Source: CBDHFQ01 sp965262565 (GTDB taxonomy: Bacteria > Bacteroidota > Bacteroidia > J057). From it: a stretch of DNA of 64,000 nucleotides. The position numbers and the translations under genes were made by a program. The notes under the pieces are model-generated. The model ran no database searches. It was not told the origin of the DNA and was given only the letters and a program-made list of their open reading frames with translations. Position 1 is the stretch's first letter, and every line of letters begins with the position of its first letter. Below are positions 1-10,055 of the stretch, in pieces. Location: positions 806,001-870,000 of the forward strand of contig CBDHFQ010000020.1 in the NCBI GenBank assembly GCA_965262565.1, given 5' to 3'.

Positions 1-1
1 T

Positions 2-487
2 ACCAGTAATACCTGGGCCTGGAGAATAGAAGAAAGTAATCGCTACAGCCGGGAAAACCACTTGATTGCTTATTCTTGCGTACAGCAAAAATATTCCTAT
101 TTACGCCCTAAATATAGTGCTGACTTTTGGGTTCAAAAACTGGTTAATGATGAATTGATAGAATATTGTTATCATCATCGACAGGTATCTCTATTGGCGT
201 ATTCTACCTTATTATCCGGATTATATGCAAATTCAGATCCTATCGAACTACCTGAGGAATATAATACGGAAGATAACAGATATCGAATGGAAGTATTGGG
301 GCGGATAGCTGAAGAAATTGGTTGTACTAAAAATCAGTTGATCCTGGCTTGGATGATGAATCATAAAACGAGAATCATTCCCATCATTTCAGGAAGTAAA
401 CCCAACCAAATTCAGGAAAGCATAGGAGCCTGTGAGCTTTATTTGTCGAAAGATCAGTTAAAGACCTTGTTCTCGGCAGGGCAATAA
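2..487 (+). CDS. Aldo/keto reductase, C-terminal part (cut by window edge)
   Basis: The reading frame is open from base 2, so the N-terminus lies outside the window. The visible 161 codons look like the last half of an aldo/keto reductase, an NAD(P)H-dependent TIM-barrel oxidoreductase. The strand-6-like SLLAYSTLLSGLY segment is followed by a helix with ILAWMMNH and then IIPIISGSKPNQIQESIGA, the usual cofactor-phosphate-binding C-terminal region. The catalytic Tyr/Lys region is not visible. The first in-frame candidate start (TTG at 62) is rejected because the homology-like sequence continues upstream. The substrate cannot be deduced. Confidence 0.8.
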   Translation, partial: TSNTWAWRIEESNRYSRENHLIAYSCVQQKYSYLRPKYSADFWVQKLVNDELIEYCYHHRQVSLLAYSTLLSGLYANSDPIELPEEYNTEDNRYRMEVLGRIAEEIGCTKNQLILAWMMNHKTRIIPIISGSKPNQIQESIGACELYLSKDQLKTLFSAGQ

Positions 488-555
488 AAAAGTAAATCAT
501 ACCTGCCTGATAAGGTGGTTTGGGAAAGGTTTTCTCCATTCTCCTTCCGAATTAT

Positions 556-3500
556 TTATGGAATAACGGCTGTCAATGGTCGAGGATCAGGATCTTTTTT
601 CAACGCATGGATCGTATGTTGAACCGTTCCTTTCATAACATGCCCTGCTTCATCTTTGATGTCATATGCTATCGTCATTACATCTACTTTCTCGATCTCT
701 GGCAAATATAAATGTATTTCTCTGCCATGATGCTGTAATTCAGCGGCACCGATAGATAACTTACGAACGTTATATCTGTCGGATCCATACCTCCTGGTTC
801 TTTTTAGATCCCAACATTCCACGGTAAAATTAGACACATCGGTTGCAGTTTCTTTATCCAATGGACGATCGAAGCTCAATCGCATGCCTGTATCGAAAGC
901 GTTTAAGGCGATAGGTAAGGGGAGGGGTTGATCATTGTATCTCAATCGATATAAGCCTCCACCTTTCATCATTTGATTGGTTCCCCAGGCGGACATGCCA
1001 CAAGCGTATAAATGTCCATCTTCGGGATTAAACCTTCCTCTCATAACTCCCGTCATAAATTTGACGCCGGGAATATCTATAACACCTCCTTGCATGATAG
1101 ATCCTACCTTTTCTGGGAGGACTAACTGAATTTTGCCATATCCATAGGAAAAACTGAGCAGGGCTTTATTCAACGGTCCCCATTTCTCACTATCCACCCA
1201 CAATAATTCTGAAGGAGATCTGTCAAATTCCATATCTACCCAAACCAGAGGAGGTTCCATCGCCGCTCTGGAACTATCTTTAGGAGGATCATATCCCCAC
1301 ATATTGCCATAAAAGTTGCCCTTGCCACTTACCCAATTGATTCTGTTCATAGGATTCCAGAATCCTTGTTGGTCAGTTACGATAAAACTGCCATCAGGAT
1401 TGATGCAAACTCCATTGGCTGCGCGAAATCCTGTAGCAATCGTTTCGGTTTTTGAACCGTCTTTACTGACCTTCAACAAAGTTCCATGTTGAGGAATGAG
1501 CGCTTCTCTGGCGTGTCTGCCGCTTTTGGCGTAATAGAGATTTCCTGCTTCATCAGCCTGTAATCCCATCGCAAATTCATGAAAATGATCGGTAACTTGA
1601 TGGTCGTGATTAAAACTCTCATAAAAATCGGTTTCCCTATCGCCATTGAGATCTTGCAAGCGAACCAATTGATCTCGACAAGTAACAAATATTTGATCAT
1701 CCATTACTTTGATGCCTAAGGGCTGAAACAACCCTGAAGCAATTCTTTGCCATTGGAGGGTATTTCCTGCTTCCGTTAAGCCAGAAATCAGCCATACATC
1801 TCCATCGGTAGCACAGGCGACTGCCTCATTGGCATCAGTTAAAAAATCTATCCCACTCAACTTCATCCTACAATTCCAGGGATTCTCAAAAGGAGGTGAA
1901 AGTTGGTCCACAGCAATCCATCCATCTTCCATGCCTGTAACGATGTCAGTACTTAATTTCTCAGGATAATGAGCGGGTCCGCCTTGGGTATATGGCGTTA
2001 AAGAAGTTGGAGAGGAAGATTTGGCGAATTCAGCTAATCCTTGTGTTCCAGCCTTGGCGATAAATAATTTGACCAAAGCGGTAGTTCTGGCAGGAATATG
2101 TAGCACATGAAATCCATCTTCTACAGAAAGCTGTGCTTCCTGACTGTTTATAGCTACCACCGCCTTTTCGGGAGCAATACGCATGTTTAAGGGGCGGGAA
2201 GATGGGCCAATGTCTAATATTCGCGTAAATACGATGTCATCTTCTTTTGTTTCACTGCCAAAGCTTTCTAATATATTTGCATTTCCTACTGAATAAGCGA
2301 GGATGACTTTATCTTCGTAATAATACAGGCCTTTGTAATTTGCCCAGCTTTTGGGAAGCGGACCAAAGGCTCTGCCATCTCTTGCCACGAATCGCGGATC
2401 TCTGAAACTGCCGTTTAGAGGATTAGCCCATGCCGGGCCTACAGGTAATTCGAAGTGCAGTTCCCCTACAGTTCTGGGATACGTTTCGTGCTCATCATTC
2501 AATAATATTCCTTTCCAATCAATGAATCCATTGCCCGTCCATGCTCCTGCCACCCGCATGAGGTCGTGATCAAATATCATCCATGCTTTACCTCGCGAAA
2601 CTCCCCCTTCGCCTTCATCCACTTTGACAGCTATCCCTTTATAAGCAAAATTGGCTTCGCTGTAGTCCTCATCCGCAAAAGGAGCTGGGCCCGGAGAATG
2701 ATATCGCTCTGGACCTGTAGCACTATCTACCAATTCATAGGTATTGATAAAAAAGTTTCCATAATCCATATCCGACCACGGATGATAGGGTTGGGATGCA
2801 GGACCTTTTTCCTTTCCTTTAGGTAAACTGGACAGATAAGTAGGGCTGACGTGAACATATTGGGAAGGATTATGAGGTCTGATAAAATGCTCCCTGATAA
2901 ACAGGATGGCATCGTATTTTTCCTGAGGAGTTAAGACAGGCTGAGGGGGCATTGAACCATATCCCTTCGTTAATGTCTGATACATGGAATAAGGATCATT
3001 GCCAGCTTTAAAGTCCTGTGCCCAAAACTTATGGGAAAGCGGAATGGATCCTTCTAGTTCCGGATTTCCATGGCAATTAATACAATTGGAATTGTATGTT
3101 CGTTGTCCTCTTCTATATGCCTCTCTGTCAAAGGCTTGAATGATTCCTGCATGATCTATATGCCCTTCGTATTCCGGCAGATCTTTATCAGATAGGATGC
3201 GATCTACCTTGGGACTTTGCCATGTTTGCCCATTCAGGTCCAGTTTTCTTGCGGTGAAGGTAAATTGTTCCTCCTCTTCTTCTAATATGACTACTCCTTG
3301 AAATACACTATCCGAAAAAGTCCCTTCTAATCTAAACGGATCATTATATAGTTCAAAGGTTCCCTGAAGTTGGTGTTCCTGGAGCTTCAGGTCTGCTAAC
3401 TCCACATTGCCAAGTTCAAAAGAAGATAGATTAACCTGATAAGCATTTGCTCGTTGCTGGATGTTCATGATGCCAAAGGCTTTTTCATCTTCTTCGAAGG

Positions 3501-3606
3501 TCAATTCAAATTCCCAGGTACCTTGTTTGGGATCATCTGGCGCACAACTGTAGAAAAACGCACTCAATATAATCAGTGGGAGTAGTAATAGTCTTGTGAA
3601 AGGCAT
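556..3606 (-). CDS. Cytochrome c / beta-propeller lipoprotein (PVC-type heme protein family)
   Basis: A 1016-residue exported lipoprotein: the signal ends in a lipobox with Cys21 (SAFFYSC). After an N-terminal region of about 130 residues comes a class I cytochrome c domain with heme motif CINCH at 175-179 and a likely axial Met219 in YGSMPP. The middle (about 260-560) resembles the DUF6797-type region found beside such cytochromes. The rest resembles a sugar-dehydrogenase-like propeller (FRAANGVCINPDGSF, GNMWGYDPPKD). Family knowledge suggests a periplasmic oxidoreductase passing electrons to heme; the substrate is unknown. It is the first of two propeller plus cytochrome lipoproteins in the window (the other is at 52760), but with the heme domain at the opposite end. 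Monocistronic by spacing. Confidence 0.75.
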   Translation of the reverse strand: MPFTRLLLLPLIILSAFFYSCAPDDPKQGTWEFELTFEEDEKAFGIMNIQQRANAYQVNLSSFELGNVELADLKLQEHQLQGTFELYNDPFRLEGTFSDSVFQGVVILEEEEEQFTFTARKLDLNGQTWQSPKVDRILSDKDLPEYEGHIDHAGIIQAFDREAYRRGQRTYNSNCINCHGNPELEGSIPLSHKFWAQDFKAGNDPYSMYQTLTKGYGSMPPQPVLTPQEKYDAILFIREHFIRPHNPSQYVHVSPTYLSSLPKGKEKGPASQPYHPWSDMDYGNFFINTYELVDSATGPERYHSPGPAPFADEDYSEANFAYKGIAVKVDEGEGGVSRGKAWMIFDHDLMRVAGAWTGNGFIDWKGILLNDEHETYPRTVGELHFELPVGPAWANPLNGSFRDPRFVARDGRAFGPLPKSWANYKGLYYYEDKVILAYSVGNANILESFGSETKEDDIVFTRILDIGPSSRPLNMRIAPEKAVVAINSQEAQLSVEDGFHVLHIPARTTALVKLFIAKAGTQGLAEFAKSSSPTSLTPYTQGGPAHYPEKLSTDIVTGMEDGWIAVDQLSPPFENPWNCRMKLSGIDFLTDANEAVACATDGDVWLISGLTEAGNTLQWQRIASGLFQPLGIKVMDDQIFVTCRDQLVRLQDLNGDRETDFYESFNHDHQVTDHFHEFAMGLQADEAGNLYYAKSGRHAREALIPQHGTLLKVSKDGSKTETIATGFRAANGVCINPDGSFIVTDQQGFWNPMNRINWVSGKGNFYGNMWGYDPPKDSSRAAMEPPLVWVDMEFDRSPSELLWVDSEKWGPLNKALLSFSYGYGKIQLVLPEKVGSIMQGGVIDIPGVKFMTGVMRGRFNPEDGHLYACGMSAWGTNQMMKGGGLYRLRYNDQPLPLPIALNAFDTGMRLSFDRPLDKETATDVSNFTVECWDLKRTRRYGSDRYNVRKLSIGAAELQHHGREIHLYLPEIEKVDVMTIAYDIKDEAGHVMKGTVQHTIHALKKDPDPRPLTAVIP

Positions 3607-3704
3607 AATGTAATATTTACATATTCGAAATACACTATATGAAAATAGGGTTTCCTTGTTAGAATTACCAGATTTATTCTGAAAGATCGGGTAGTAAATT
3701 ATAT

Positions 3705-6125
3705 TTACTCCTTCGGCTCCAACAACCAGATCTCATCCTTTACCGATAATACCTTTTCCTGAGAATAAAAGATGGGGAAGTACTGATCTTTGGCCCAAAT
3801 ATCGAATAAATTTCGATAGTGCTTATCTTCCGGATTTCCAGCTTGCCCCGGCGCATTGGTCCCTATACATTTATCCCAATCTTCTGTATCCACAATCATT
3901 CTAAAAGAAGCCCCTGATGTCTGATTGTTGTTCCCTGAAGTATTATTTACGGTATAGCTGTTTCCTCCTCTTACCGCCGGACCCACATCCAATTTTTCGC
4001 GCCATTCTTCATTTACCGCATTGCTCAATGGATGTTTGATATAGATGTGTTTGTAGGATGGCTGGCCATATGCCCATTGGGACATATCTTCTCCTAATTC
4101 CTGACTCAGATGATCCACTGCTTTCTGTAATGCCTCCATAAGAAAAGCATTTCTTCCTGCTACAGGATTTTCCCCAAATTTCCCATCTGGCAATATCAAC
4201 CAATCGATGATGCTACTGAATGGGAGACTGATATATGGTTGTGCTTCTTTCATGACCAACATATCTTCCATCCCAGATCTGATTTCTCTTTCCCATTGAT
4301 GATAGATACCAGCGGCGATGGAGGTAGGAAGAAGTTGATGATCCCAGGCCAACAGATAAGAAATCGCTTGTTGGAGCTCTTGATCTTCTATGTTCGTATT
4401 TTTTAATAAGGGAACGAGTTGTCTGGCGGGAAGGGAGAGGTAGTCTGTTTGCAATTGCGCCATGTCCATCAAAGTGAATTTGCGACCTGAAGAAAGAACT
4501 TCTCTCACTCGATTTCCTCTGAAAGGATCACTCCATTGAAATCCTATGGCATCCATATACAAATAGGAGTTAGGCGTTACATTTTCATTCGACGTAGCAA
4601 AAAAGCCTTCTTTGGGATTGACTACCTTAGGTTTGGCGATAATCGGTAAATAACCTTCCCACTCAAAGGAACCATCACCTGGTACAGGAACCAATCCGCT
4701 AAAATTTCTTCTAATGGGAGCGATTCCTACTGCTTGCCAACCGATATTTCCTTCTTTATCCGCCCATACCATATTTTCTCCGGGGATATGGCTATAGTTA
4801 CAGGCTTGTTGGAATTCTTCCCAGCTTCGGGCCTGATCCATTCGCAAACTCGCCAGATAAGGTGATCCTCCTATTTCCATCCATCCACACCTCATAGCGA
4901 TAGCCGCATGTTTCGCTTCATCTTCAAATATGACCGGACCATGACGTGTGTATTTAAAGGTAACGTTGACAGCTTCCTGATCTTTTACGGAAATCTCTTC
5001 TTCGATCAAATGCATATCTACCCATGTTCCCTGGTATTTGTATTGGTTTGGATTGTCAGGATGAGTTTCATATACATACAGATCTTCTGCATCCGTGCTA
5101 AAGACGGTCAATCCCCAGGCGCCATATTCATTGTGGCCAATCGATATACCGGGAATTTCAGGTTCTCCCCCTCCGATTACATTCCATCCTGGTCCCACTA
5201 AATGGGCCATATAGCGCAGAGAGGGGGCAGATTGTCGTCGGTGTGGATCATTAGCCATCATTGGAAAACCGCTGGCAGTTAATGAACCATTGATGACCCA
5301 GTTATTGCTTCCTATATTTTCCTGTTCATTTCGTACCAATGCATCTCTATCAGCCTTATCCTGTCCAGCCAAATATTGGAATGCTTCCCAATCTTTATTA
5401 CTCGCACTAGCTACTAAATCCTCTGGACGAAATTCTATGGGTTTTCTAAAGGCGTTGTAAATGCCAAGGATATCTTCAAACAATAATTCCTGATCAATAG
5501 TAGGAGACAGGCTAAGGTCTGGATCACCCGGATGAAAATGGCTTAGCTCTTTTACATTGTTCTCTCCTAATAATACCACTGCTCTGGCGGTAGCCAGTTC
5601 TTTTTCTATGTTTCCTAATAATCCTTGATGCCGGGAAATTACGATCTCAGGTGTCCAATATTGTGGCTTGATTCCCAATAAGTTAAATTCTGGTGGTAAT
5701 AACTCTGGATGTAGCCGGGTTTGGTCAATATAGGCATTCACTCCTTCGACAAAAGAGGTAATGATTAAGGAGCCTCTAGGATGATAATGATCCATTTCCC
5801 GCTGAATATCGCCTCGAAATTTGAATAAGCGGGTTCCTTTATCCCGCTCCAACTCTCTTTTTCCCAGTATTTCCGCTACGGTGCCTGTGGCCTGGCGTCT
5901 CCATATTTCAAATTGGAACATTCTATCCTGGGCGGCATAAAATCCCTGCGCAAAAAACAAATCAGCTTCTGTAGCAGCATAAATGTGAGGAATCCCCCAT
6001 TCGTCTACGATAATTTCTACGGTCTCTTCGAGTCCTTCCAATGGGTAAATTGGTTGTTGGCTGCAGATCGAGCCAGCGATAAAGGTGTAGAATAAGAAAG
6101 AGATGAGATAGGAGTAATGATGCAT
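3705..6125 (-). CDS. Penicillin acylase family protein (Ntn hydrolase)
   Basis: An 806-residue secreted protein with an N-terminal signal (MHHYSYLISFLFYTFIAGS). The layout matches the S45 penicillin/acyl-homoserine-lactone acylase family: alpha chain (with DEWGIPHIYA at 41-50 and DRMFQFEIWRRQATG), a spacer, then the autocatalytic cleavage site before Ser273 in IGSNNWVINGS, followed by MANDPHR (290-296). Ser273 would become the N-terminal nucleophile of the beta chain. Later family landmarks include GNNNQTSGASFRMI near the C-terminus. It probably hydrolyses amides in the periplasm; specificity (beta-lactam, AHL or lipid amide) cannot be read from sequence. It lies 98 bases upstream of the cytochrome lipoprotein on the same strand, so co-transcription is possible. 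Confidence 0.88.
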   Translation of the reverse strand: MHHYSYLISFLFYTFIAGSICSQQPIYPLEGLEETVEIIVDEWGIPHIYAATEADLFFAQGFYAAQDRMFQFEIWRRQATGTVAEILGKRELERDKGTRLFKFRGDIQREMDHYHPRGSLIITSFVEGVNAYIDQTRLHPELLPPEFNLLGIKPQYWTPEIVISRHQGLLGNIEKELATARAVVLLGENNVKELSHFHPGDPDLSLSPTIDQELLFEDILGIYNAFRKPIEFRPEDLVASASNKDWEAFQYLAGQDKADRDALVRNEQENIGSNNWVINGSLTASGFPMMANDPHRRQSAPSLRYMAHLVGPGWNVIGGGEPEIPGISIGHNEYGAWGLTVFSTDAEDLYVYETHPDNPNQYKYQGTWVDMHLIEEEISVKDQEAVNVTFKYTRHGPVIFEDEAKHAAIAMRCGWMEIGGSPYLASLRMDQARSWEEFQQACNYSHIPGENMVWADKEGNIGWQAVGIAPIRRNFSGLVPVPGDGSFEWEGYLPIIAKPKVVNPKEGFFATSNENVTPNSYLYMDAIGFQWSDPFRGNRVREVLSSGRKFTLMDMAQLQTDYLSLPARQLVPLLKNTNIEDQELQQAISYLLAWDHQLLPTSIAAGIYHQWEREIRSGMEDMLVMKEAQPYISLPFSSIIDWLILPDGKFGENPVAGRNAFLMEALQKAVDHLSQELGEDMSQWAYGQPSYKHIYIKHPLSNAVNEEWREKLDVGPAVRGGNSYTVNNTSGNNNQTSGASFRMIVDTEDWDKCIGTNAPGQAGNPEDKHYRNLFDIWAKDQYFPIFYSQEKVLSVKDEIWLLEPKE

Positions 6126-6275
6126 GTATTTCGCTTTTTAGTAAAATACATAGTTCCAATGGGAAATCCTCAGCTTGAAGACAGGAAAAATATGATGAGG
6201 GTACCCAGGGAGGGGGAGATAAGTTACTGCTAGTCTACTTTTTGTTTTCTAAACCAAAATTCAGAAAAGGACAAA

Positions 6276-7487
6276 TTAAAGAGTAAGCTTTACATAACTT
6301 TCTGAAAAAGAATTAGAAATATTGTGTCCTCTCATTCCATATTCAGCGATTAAACGAACTACCCCCAAGTTCCCTTTCGTAGGTAGATTTATGCCTGCTG
6401 TGATTCCATATGTGTCTAATCCCTCTTCATTGAGGAGTAAATACGATTGATCGTTAAATAGGCCCATAGACCAACTTACATAATCGACATATTTATTGGG
6501 ACGAGCTTTGGGGAGTTTTTCAAAGCCCAATGACATACGTCGACTATCTCTCACTTCATATGCAGTGGATTCAAATGAAGCATTGGACCAAAGTTGAGTT
6601 CTAACATCAGCTGAAATAGCAAATATTCCACGATAATTCCAGGAAGCCCCCGCACCAAAAGCATGAGGGAGAATGTCTTGATGGATGTCCACCTCATTTG
6701 CGGTTACAGTATCAGGTCCGGCAGATGAACTACCTAATAAATCAGAGATGATGAGTTCTCTGGTGTTATTTAGACTCGTTTGAGGATCGTAGGTTACTCC
6801 CAGGCTTAGGCTGGATTCTCCCATAGGAATGACATACTGAGCACCAACACTTAATCGAATGCCATTTGAAAATTGTTTGTCTTCTATACGAATGTTGTAA
6901 TTGAATTCTTGATTATCTACTTCCTGGTCATAAGTAATCGTTCCAAAAATATAAGACATTTGGGCTCCTAGAGAAAATCTAGGACTTAACTGATAGCCAT
7001 ATCCTAGAAATACTTCATTTAATCCCCCCGAACCGCTATAATCTACATGATAGGTTCCAGGAAGGCCGTTGAATCGTTCTTCTCCCTGAATGTGGTAATT
7101 GACATTACTAAATGCTCTTAATCCAAACGCTAATCCTCCTTTGGGAAGTGCTTTTACAGCAAAGGAAGCATATGGAAAGCCCATATCCCACTGAAGCTCA
7201 TTTTCCCCATGATCATTCCAGTTGACAGCACTCAGGCTTACGGCAAATTCATTGATAAAGGTGGCAGGAAAATCAATACTACTATAAGATGCAGGATTCA
7301 GCGTATTTATCACCAGCGCATTTCGATCTGCTATCCCTGTTCCCCCTTTCATTAAATGGTATCCTGATCCCAACGGAAATATATCTCCTATACCAAAGAA
7401 GGAATAAGGAGAGATAGGGGTTTGCTGGGCGCTCATTTCCAATGATAGGATGGATAAGATGATTGCGAAAAGGACATAATTTCTCAT
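6276..7487 (-). CDS. Outer-membrane beta-barrel protein, function unknown
   Basis: I chose the ATG at 7487 because it gives a clean signal peptide (MRNYVLFAIILSILSLEMSAQQ); an upstream in-frame ATG at 7556 would add 23 residues that break this. The mature protein starts TPISPYSFFGIGDIFP and has a GGTGIADRN segment, an arrangement common in Bacteroidota FadL/OmpP1-like barrels. The remainder alternates short polar and aromatic strands, as expected for a beta barrel. There is no recognised ligand motif. It is divergent from the DUF4270 gene, with about 260 bases between the two starts. Confidence 0.6.
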   Translation of the reverse strand: MRNYVLFAIILSILSLEMSAQQTPISPYSFFGIGDIFPLGSGYHLMKGGTGIADRNALVINTLNPASYSSIDFPATFINEFAVSLSAVNWNDHGENELQWDMGFPYASFAVKALPKGGLAFGLRAFSNVNYHIQGEERFNGLPGTYHVDYSGSGGLNEVFLGYGYQLSPRFSLGAQMSYIFGTITYDQEVDNQEFNYNIRIEDKQFSNGIRLSVGAQYVIPMGESSLSLGVTYDPQTSLNNTRELIISDLLGSSSAGPDTVTANEVDIHQDILPHAFGAGASWNYRGIFAISADVRTQLWSNASFESTAYEVRDSRRMSLGFEKLPKARPNKYVDYVSWSMGLFNDQSYLLLNEEGLDTYGITAGINLPTKGNLGVVRLIAEYGMRGHNISNSFSESYVKLTL

Positions 7488-7749
7488 GAAACCAATCTTC
7501 AACTTAAGCTTTGAATATAACCATCTGAAAAATGTCAGAAATGATGTTAAGCTCAAATTAAAATCAACAGACAGGAGGTTCTATTCCATGAATAGGGGAA
7601 TACACTATATAAATATCCGAATGTAGCAGAATTGTTCGGTCGATAGAATGATTTAGAGGATTAGTCTATTCAATCACCAGCTAGGTAGATTTCATTTTTA
7701 GTACCAACTCCTGGAATATAGCTTTAATCTCATAGCTCAAACCTCCCAT

Positions 7750-9030
7750 ATGAGAAATTACATATTCAAGATCGTATGTTGTTTAGTTCCGATTCTTTTT
7801 TGGCAATGTGGTGATCCCATAATGATAGGGGAAGAAATTGTTCGAAATGAAATACTGGATGTGAATTTTGTAGATACCGTTAGCATTAAGTTATCTACAG
7901 TCAAGTACGATTCTTTCCCCAGTTCGAACGACATCAGGCATTTAGTTGGTTATCATTATAGCAAGGAGATAGGAAGTATTCACGCCAGGTCATTCTTTTA
8001 CTTTAATAAAGATTCTTTACCTACGGCATTGGAGGAGGATGCTGAGTTCCTTCGTGCAGAATTTGAATTGATCCATGATGGTTATTTTTATTTTGATACG
8101 GTAGCTCCATTTAGTCTGTCTATGTATCCCATTGAAGAAGAATGGGAATTAAACGATGAGGGGCTTCTATCTAATCTGAGTGAAGTTTCATATCTGGATG
8201 CATATCCCATTGGTACATATCAATTTCAACCCAGACCGCAGAGAAAGGGATCTATTTTTGTAGCCATAGATCAGGATTATGCCATGTCTATATTCGATTT
8301 TCTTCAAAATGAGGAAACGGATGTCCTGACAGAATTTGATGAGCAATTTCCTGGTTTGCTATTAGCAGTGGACACTACCCTTAGTCAATGCTTTCTTGGT
8401 TTTAGTCCTTCCAGCAGGCTAATTCTGCACTATGAGGAGGGAGGAGAAGAGAAAGCATTGCGTTTATCTACTAATAGACTTCGCTTTAATCAACTGCTGC
8501 ATCATCCCTCGGGTTCTCTGTTAGAAGGAATTTCAACCTTAAGGGACGATATAAGTTCTTCAGAGACAGAACATTTGGCCTTCCTTCAAAATGGTGCCGG
8601 CCTGGGGATAAAGGTGGAATTTGTTTCTTTAGATGAGGTTAGAGCGGTACTAAATGAAAATTTTATCATTGAAGCTACGCTTGTACTACGACCGATGAAA
8701 GGAACTTACAGCAATACGGTTTCACTACCTTCAGATTTGAGGCTGTACGAAATAGACGAATTGAACAGAATCCGACAACCTTTGGTCAATAATATTTTTC
8801 TCAACATAGATAGAGAATTTCAGGAAGAAACTGAGTACAGAATGGTGATCACTGACTTTATAAAGGAGAAGGTGAATGATTTATCTACTGAGGAGGACGC
8901 CATTCTCATTCAAGGGGGGGAAGGTTCATTTACTAATTCAGTAGATAGATTAATCGTCGGTGATGAGCAGAATAGTGTAGAAAGTCACTTAGAATTACTG
9001 ATCCTGGATTATATCATAGATAATAATTAA
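7750..9030 (+). CDS. DUF4270-like lipoprotein
   Basis: A 426-residue lipoprotein with signal MRNYIFKIVCCLVPILFWQC (lipobox Cys20). The N-terminal mature region (VDTVSIKLSTVKYDS, then LVGYHYSKEIGSIHARSFFYF) matches the characteristic start of DUF4270 proteins, surface-associated Bacteroidota lipoproteins of unknown role. The C-terminal half is rich in beta strand (VEFVSLDEVRAVLN, ATLVLRPMKGTYS). It is followed after 7 bases by the Kelch lipoprotein and then by LytS/LytTR genes, suggesting an operon. The family assignment is from pattern recognition and would need a profile search. Confidence 0.65.
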   Translation: MRNYIFKIVCCLVPILFWQCGDPIMIGEEIVRNEILDVNFVDTVSIKLSTVKYDSFPSSNDIRHLVGYHYSKEIGSIHARSFFYFNKDSLPTALEEDAEFLRAEFELIHDGYFYFDTVAPFSLSMYPIEEEWELNDEGLLSNLSEVSYLDAYPIGTYQFQPRPQRKGSIFVAIDQDYAMSIFDFLQNEETDVLTEFDEQFPGLLLAVDTTLSQCFLGFSPSSRLILHYEEGGEEKALRLSTNRLRFNQLLHHPSGSLLEGISTLRDDISSSETEHLAFLQNGAGLGIKVEFVSLDEVRAVLNENFIIEATLVLRPMKGTYSNTVSLPSDLRLYEIDELNRIRQPLVNNIFLNIDREFQEETEYRMVITDFIKEKVNDLSTEEDAILIQGGEGSFTNSVDRLIVGDEQNSVESHLELLILDYIIDNN

Positions 9031-9037
9031 CAATTTT

Positions 9038-10033
9038 ATGAAGCAAATTAAATTATTGTGGTTGCTATTGGCAGGAATGCTATTCATCGTATCATGTGAG
9101 GAAGAAGAGGAGGAAGACTTGTTAGGGAATTGGGTGGAATTATCTGATTTTGAAGGATTTCCAAGATCCAATGCGATATCTTTTGCCATTGGTGAATTTG
9201 GATTTGTGGGGACTGGCTTTAATGGAGAAGAGGATGAATACTACAGGGATTTTTGGAGATATAATGTGAGCCAGAATTTTTGGCAAAGGATAGATACCTT
9301 TCCTGGTGTGGCGAGAAGTGCTGCTGTAGCATTTTCCTTAGATGGTAAAGGATATGTAGGTTTGGGATATGACGGAGATGATGAATTAAATGATTTTTAC
9401 GTCTACGATTCTAAATCGGGGTCATGGTCTCAAATAGCTGACTTCGGGGGATCAGCCAGAAGAAATGCAGTGGCTTTTGGCTTAAATGGTAAAGGATATG
9501 TAGGAACGGGAAATGATGGCAATACCCTTAAGGATTTTTGGGAATACGATCCAGATACAGATAGCTGGGTTCAAATACCCAGTATAGGGGGAAGTAAGCG
9601 GGAAAATGCGATAGCTATGGTGATAAATGATGTAGCTTATGTGGGGAGCGGATCTGATAATGGAGCCATTGAAGTAGATTGGTGGAGATTTGATCCCGGT
9701 TTACTTCCCGATTTTCCATGGATAGAAATGCAGGATTTGGATGAGGAAGATGATTACGCCATTGCCAGAGAAGGAGGGACCACATTTACGATGAATGGGT
9801 TGGGATATGTCGTGTTAGGCCAAAGAAGTACGAATACCAGTTCTATTTGGGAGTACGATCCCAGTACAGATTTCTGGATAGAAAAAACGGCTTTTGAAGG
9901 AGCTACCAGGATAGATCCGGTAGGATTTGCCATCCAACAGCGCGGTTTTATCGCTACCGGAAGAGCCAGCAGTATTTATTTTGACGATATATGGGAGTTT
10001 CGACCTTTTGATGAAGAAGATGAAGATGATTAA
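9038..10033 (+). CDS. Kelch-repeat lipoprotein
   Basis: A 331-residue lipoprotein (MKQIKLLWLLLAGMLFIVSC, Cys20) with an acidic linker (EEEEEEDLLG) after the lipid anchor. It contains about six Kelch repeats with the pattern R-NA-aF-ig--GyvGtG-dg---L-DFW-Yd---d-W-qi, giving one predicted beta propeller. Repeats are clear at VGTGFNGEEDEYYRDFW, VGLGYDGDDELNDF and VGTGNDGNTLKDFWEYD. The protein ends in an acidic tail (EEDEDD). It lies 7 bases after the DUF4270 gene and 22 bases before the kinase gene. It may be a surface binding or scaffolding protein; the ligand is unknown. Confidence 0.8.
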   Translation: MKQIKLLWLLLAGMLFIVSCEEEEEEDLLGNWVELSDFEGFPRSNAISFAIGEFGFVGTGFNGEEDEYYRDFWRYNVSQNFWQRIDTFPGVARSAAVAFSLDGKGYVGLGYDGDDELNDFYVYDSKSGSWSQIADFGGSARRNAVAFGLNGKGYVGTGNDGNTLKDFWEYDPDTDSWVQIPSIGGSKRENAIAMVINDVAYVGSGSDNGAIEVDWWRFDPGLLPDFPWIEMQDLDEEDDYAIAREGGTTFTMNGLGYVVLGQRSTNTSSIWEYDPSTDFWIEKTAFEGATRIDPVGFAIQQRGFIATGRASSIYFDDIWEFRPFDEEDEDD

Positions 10034-10055
10034 TTAGTTTAAATGACCCCTTTGA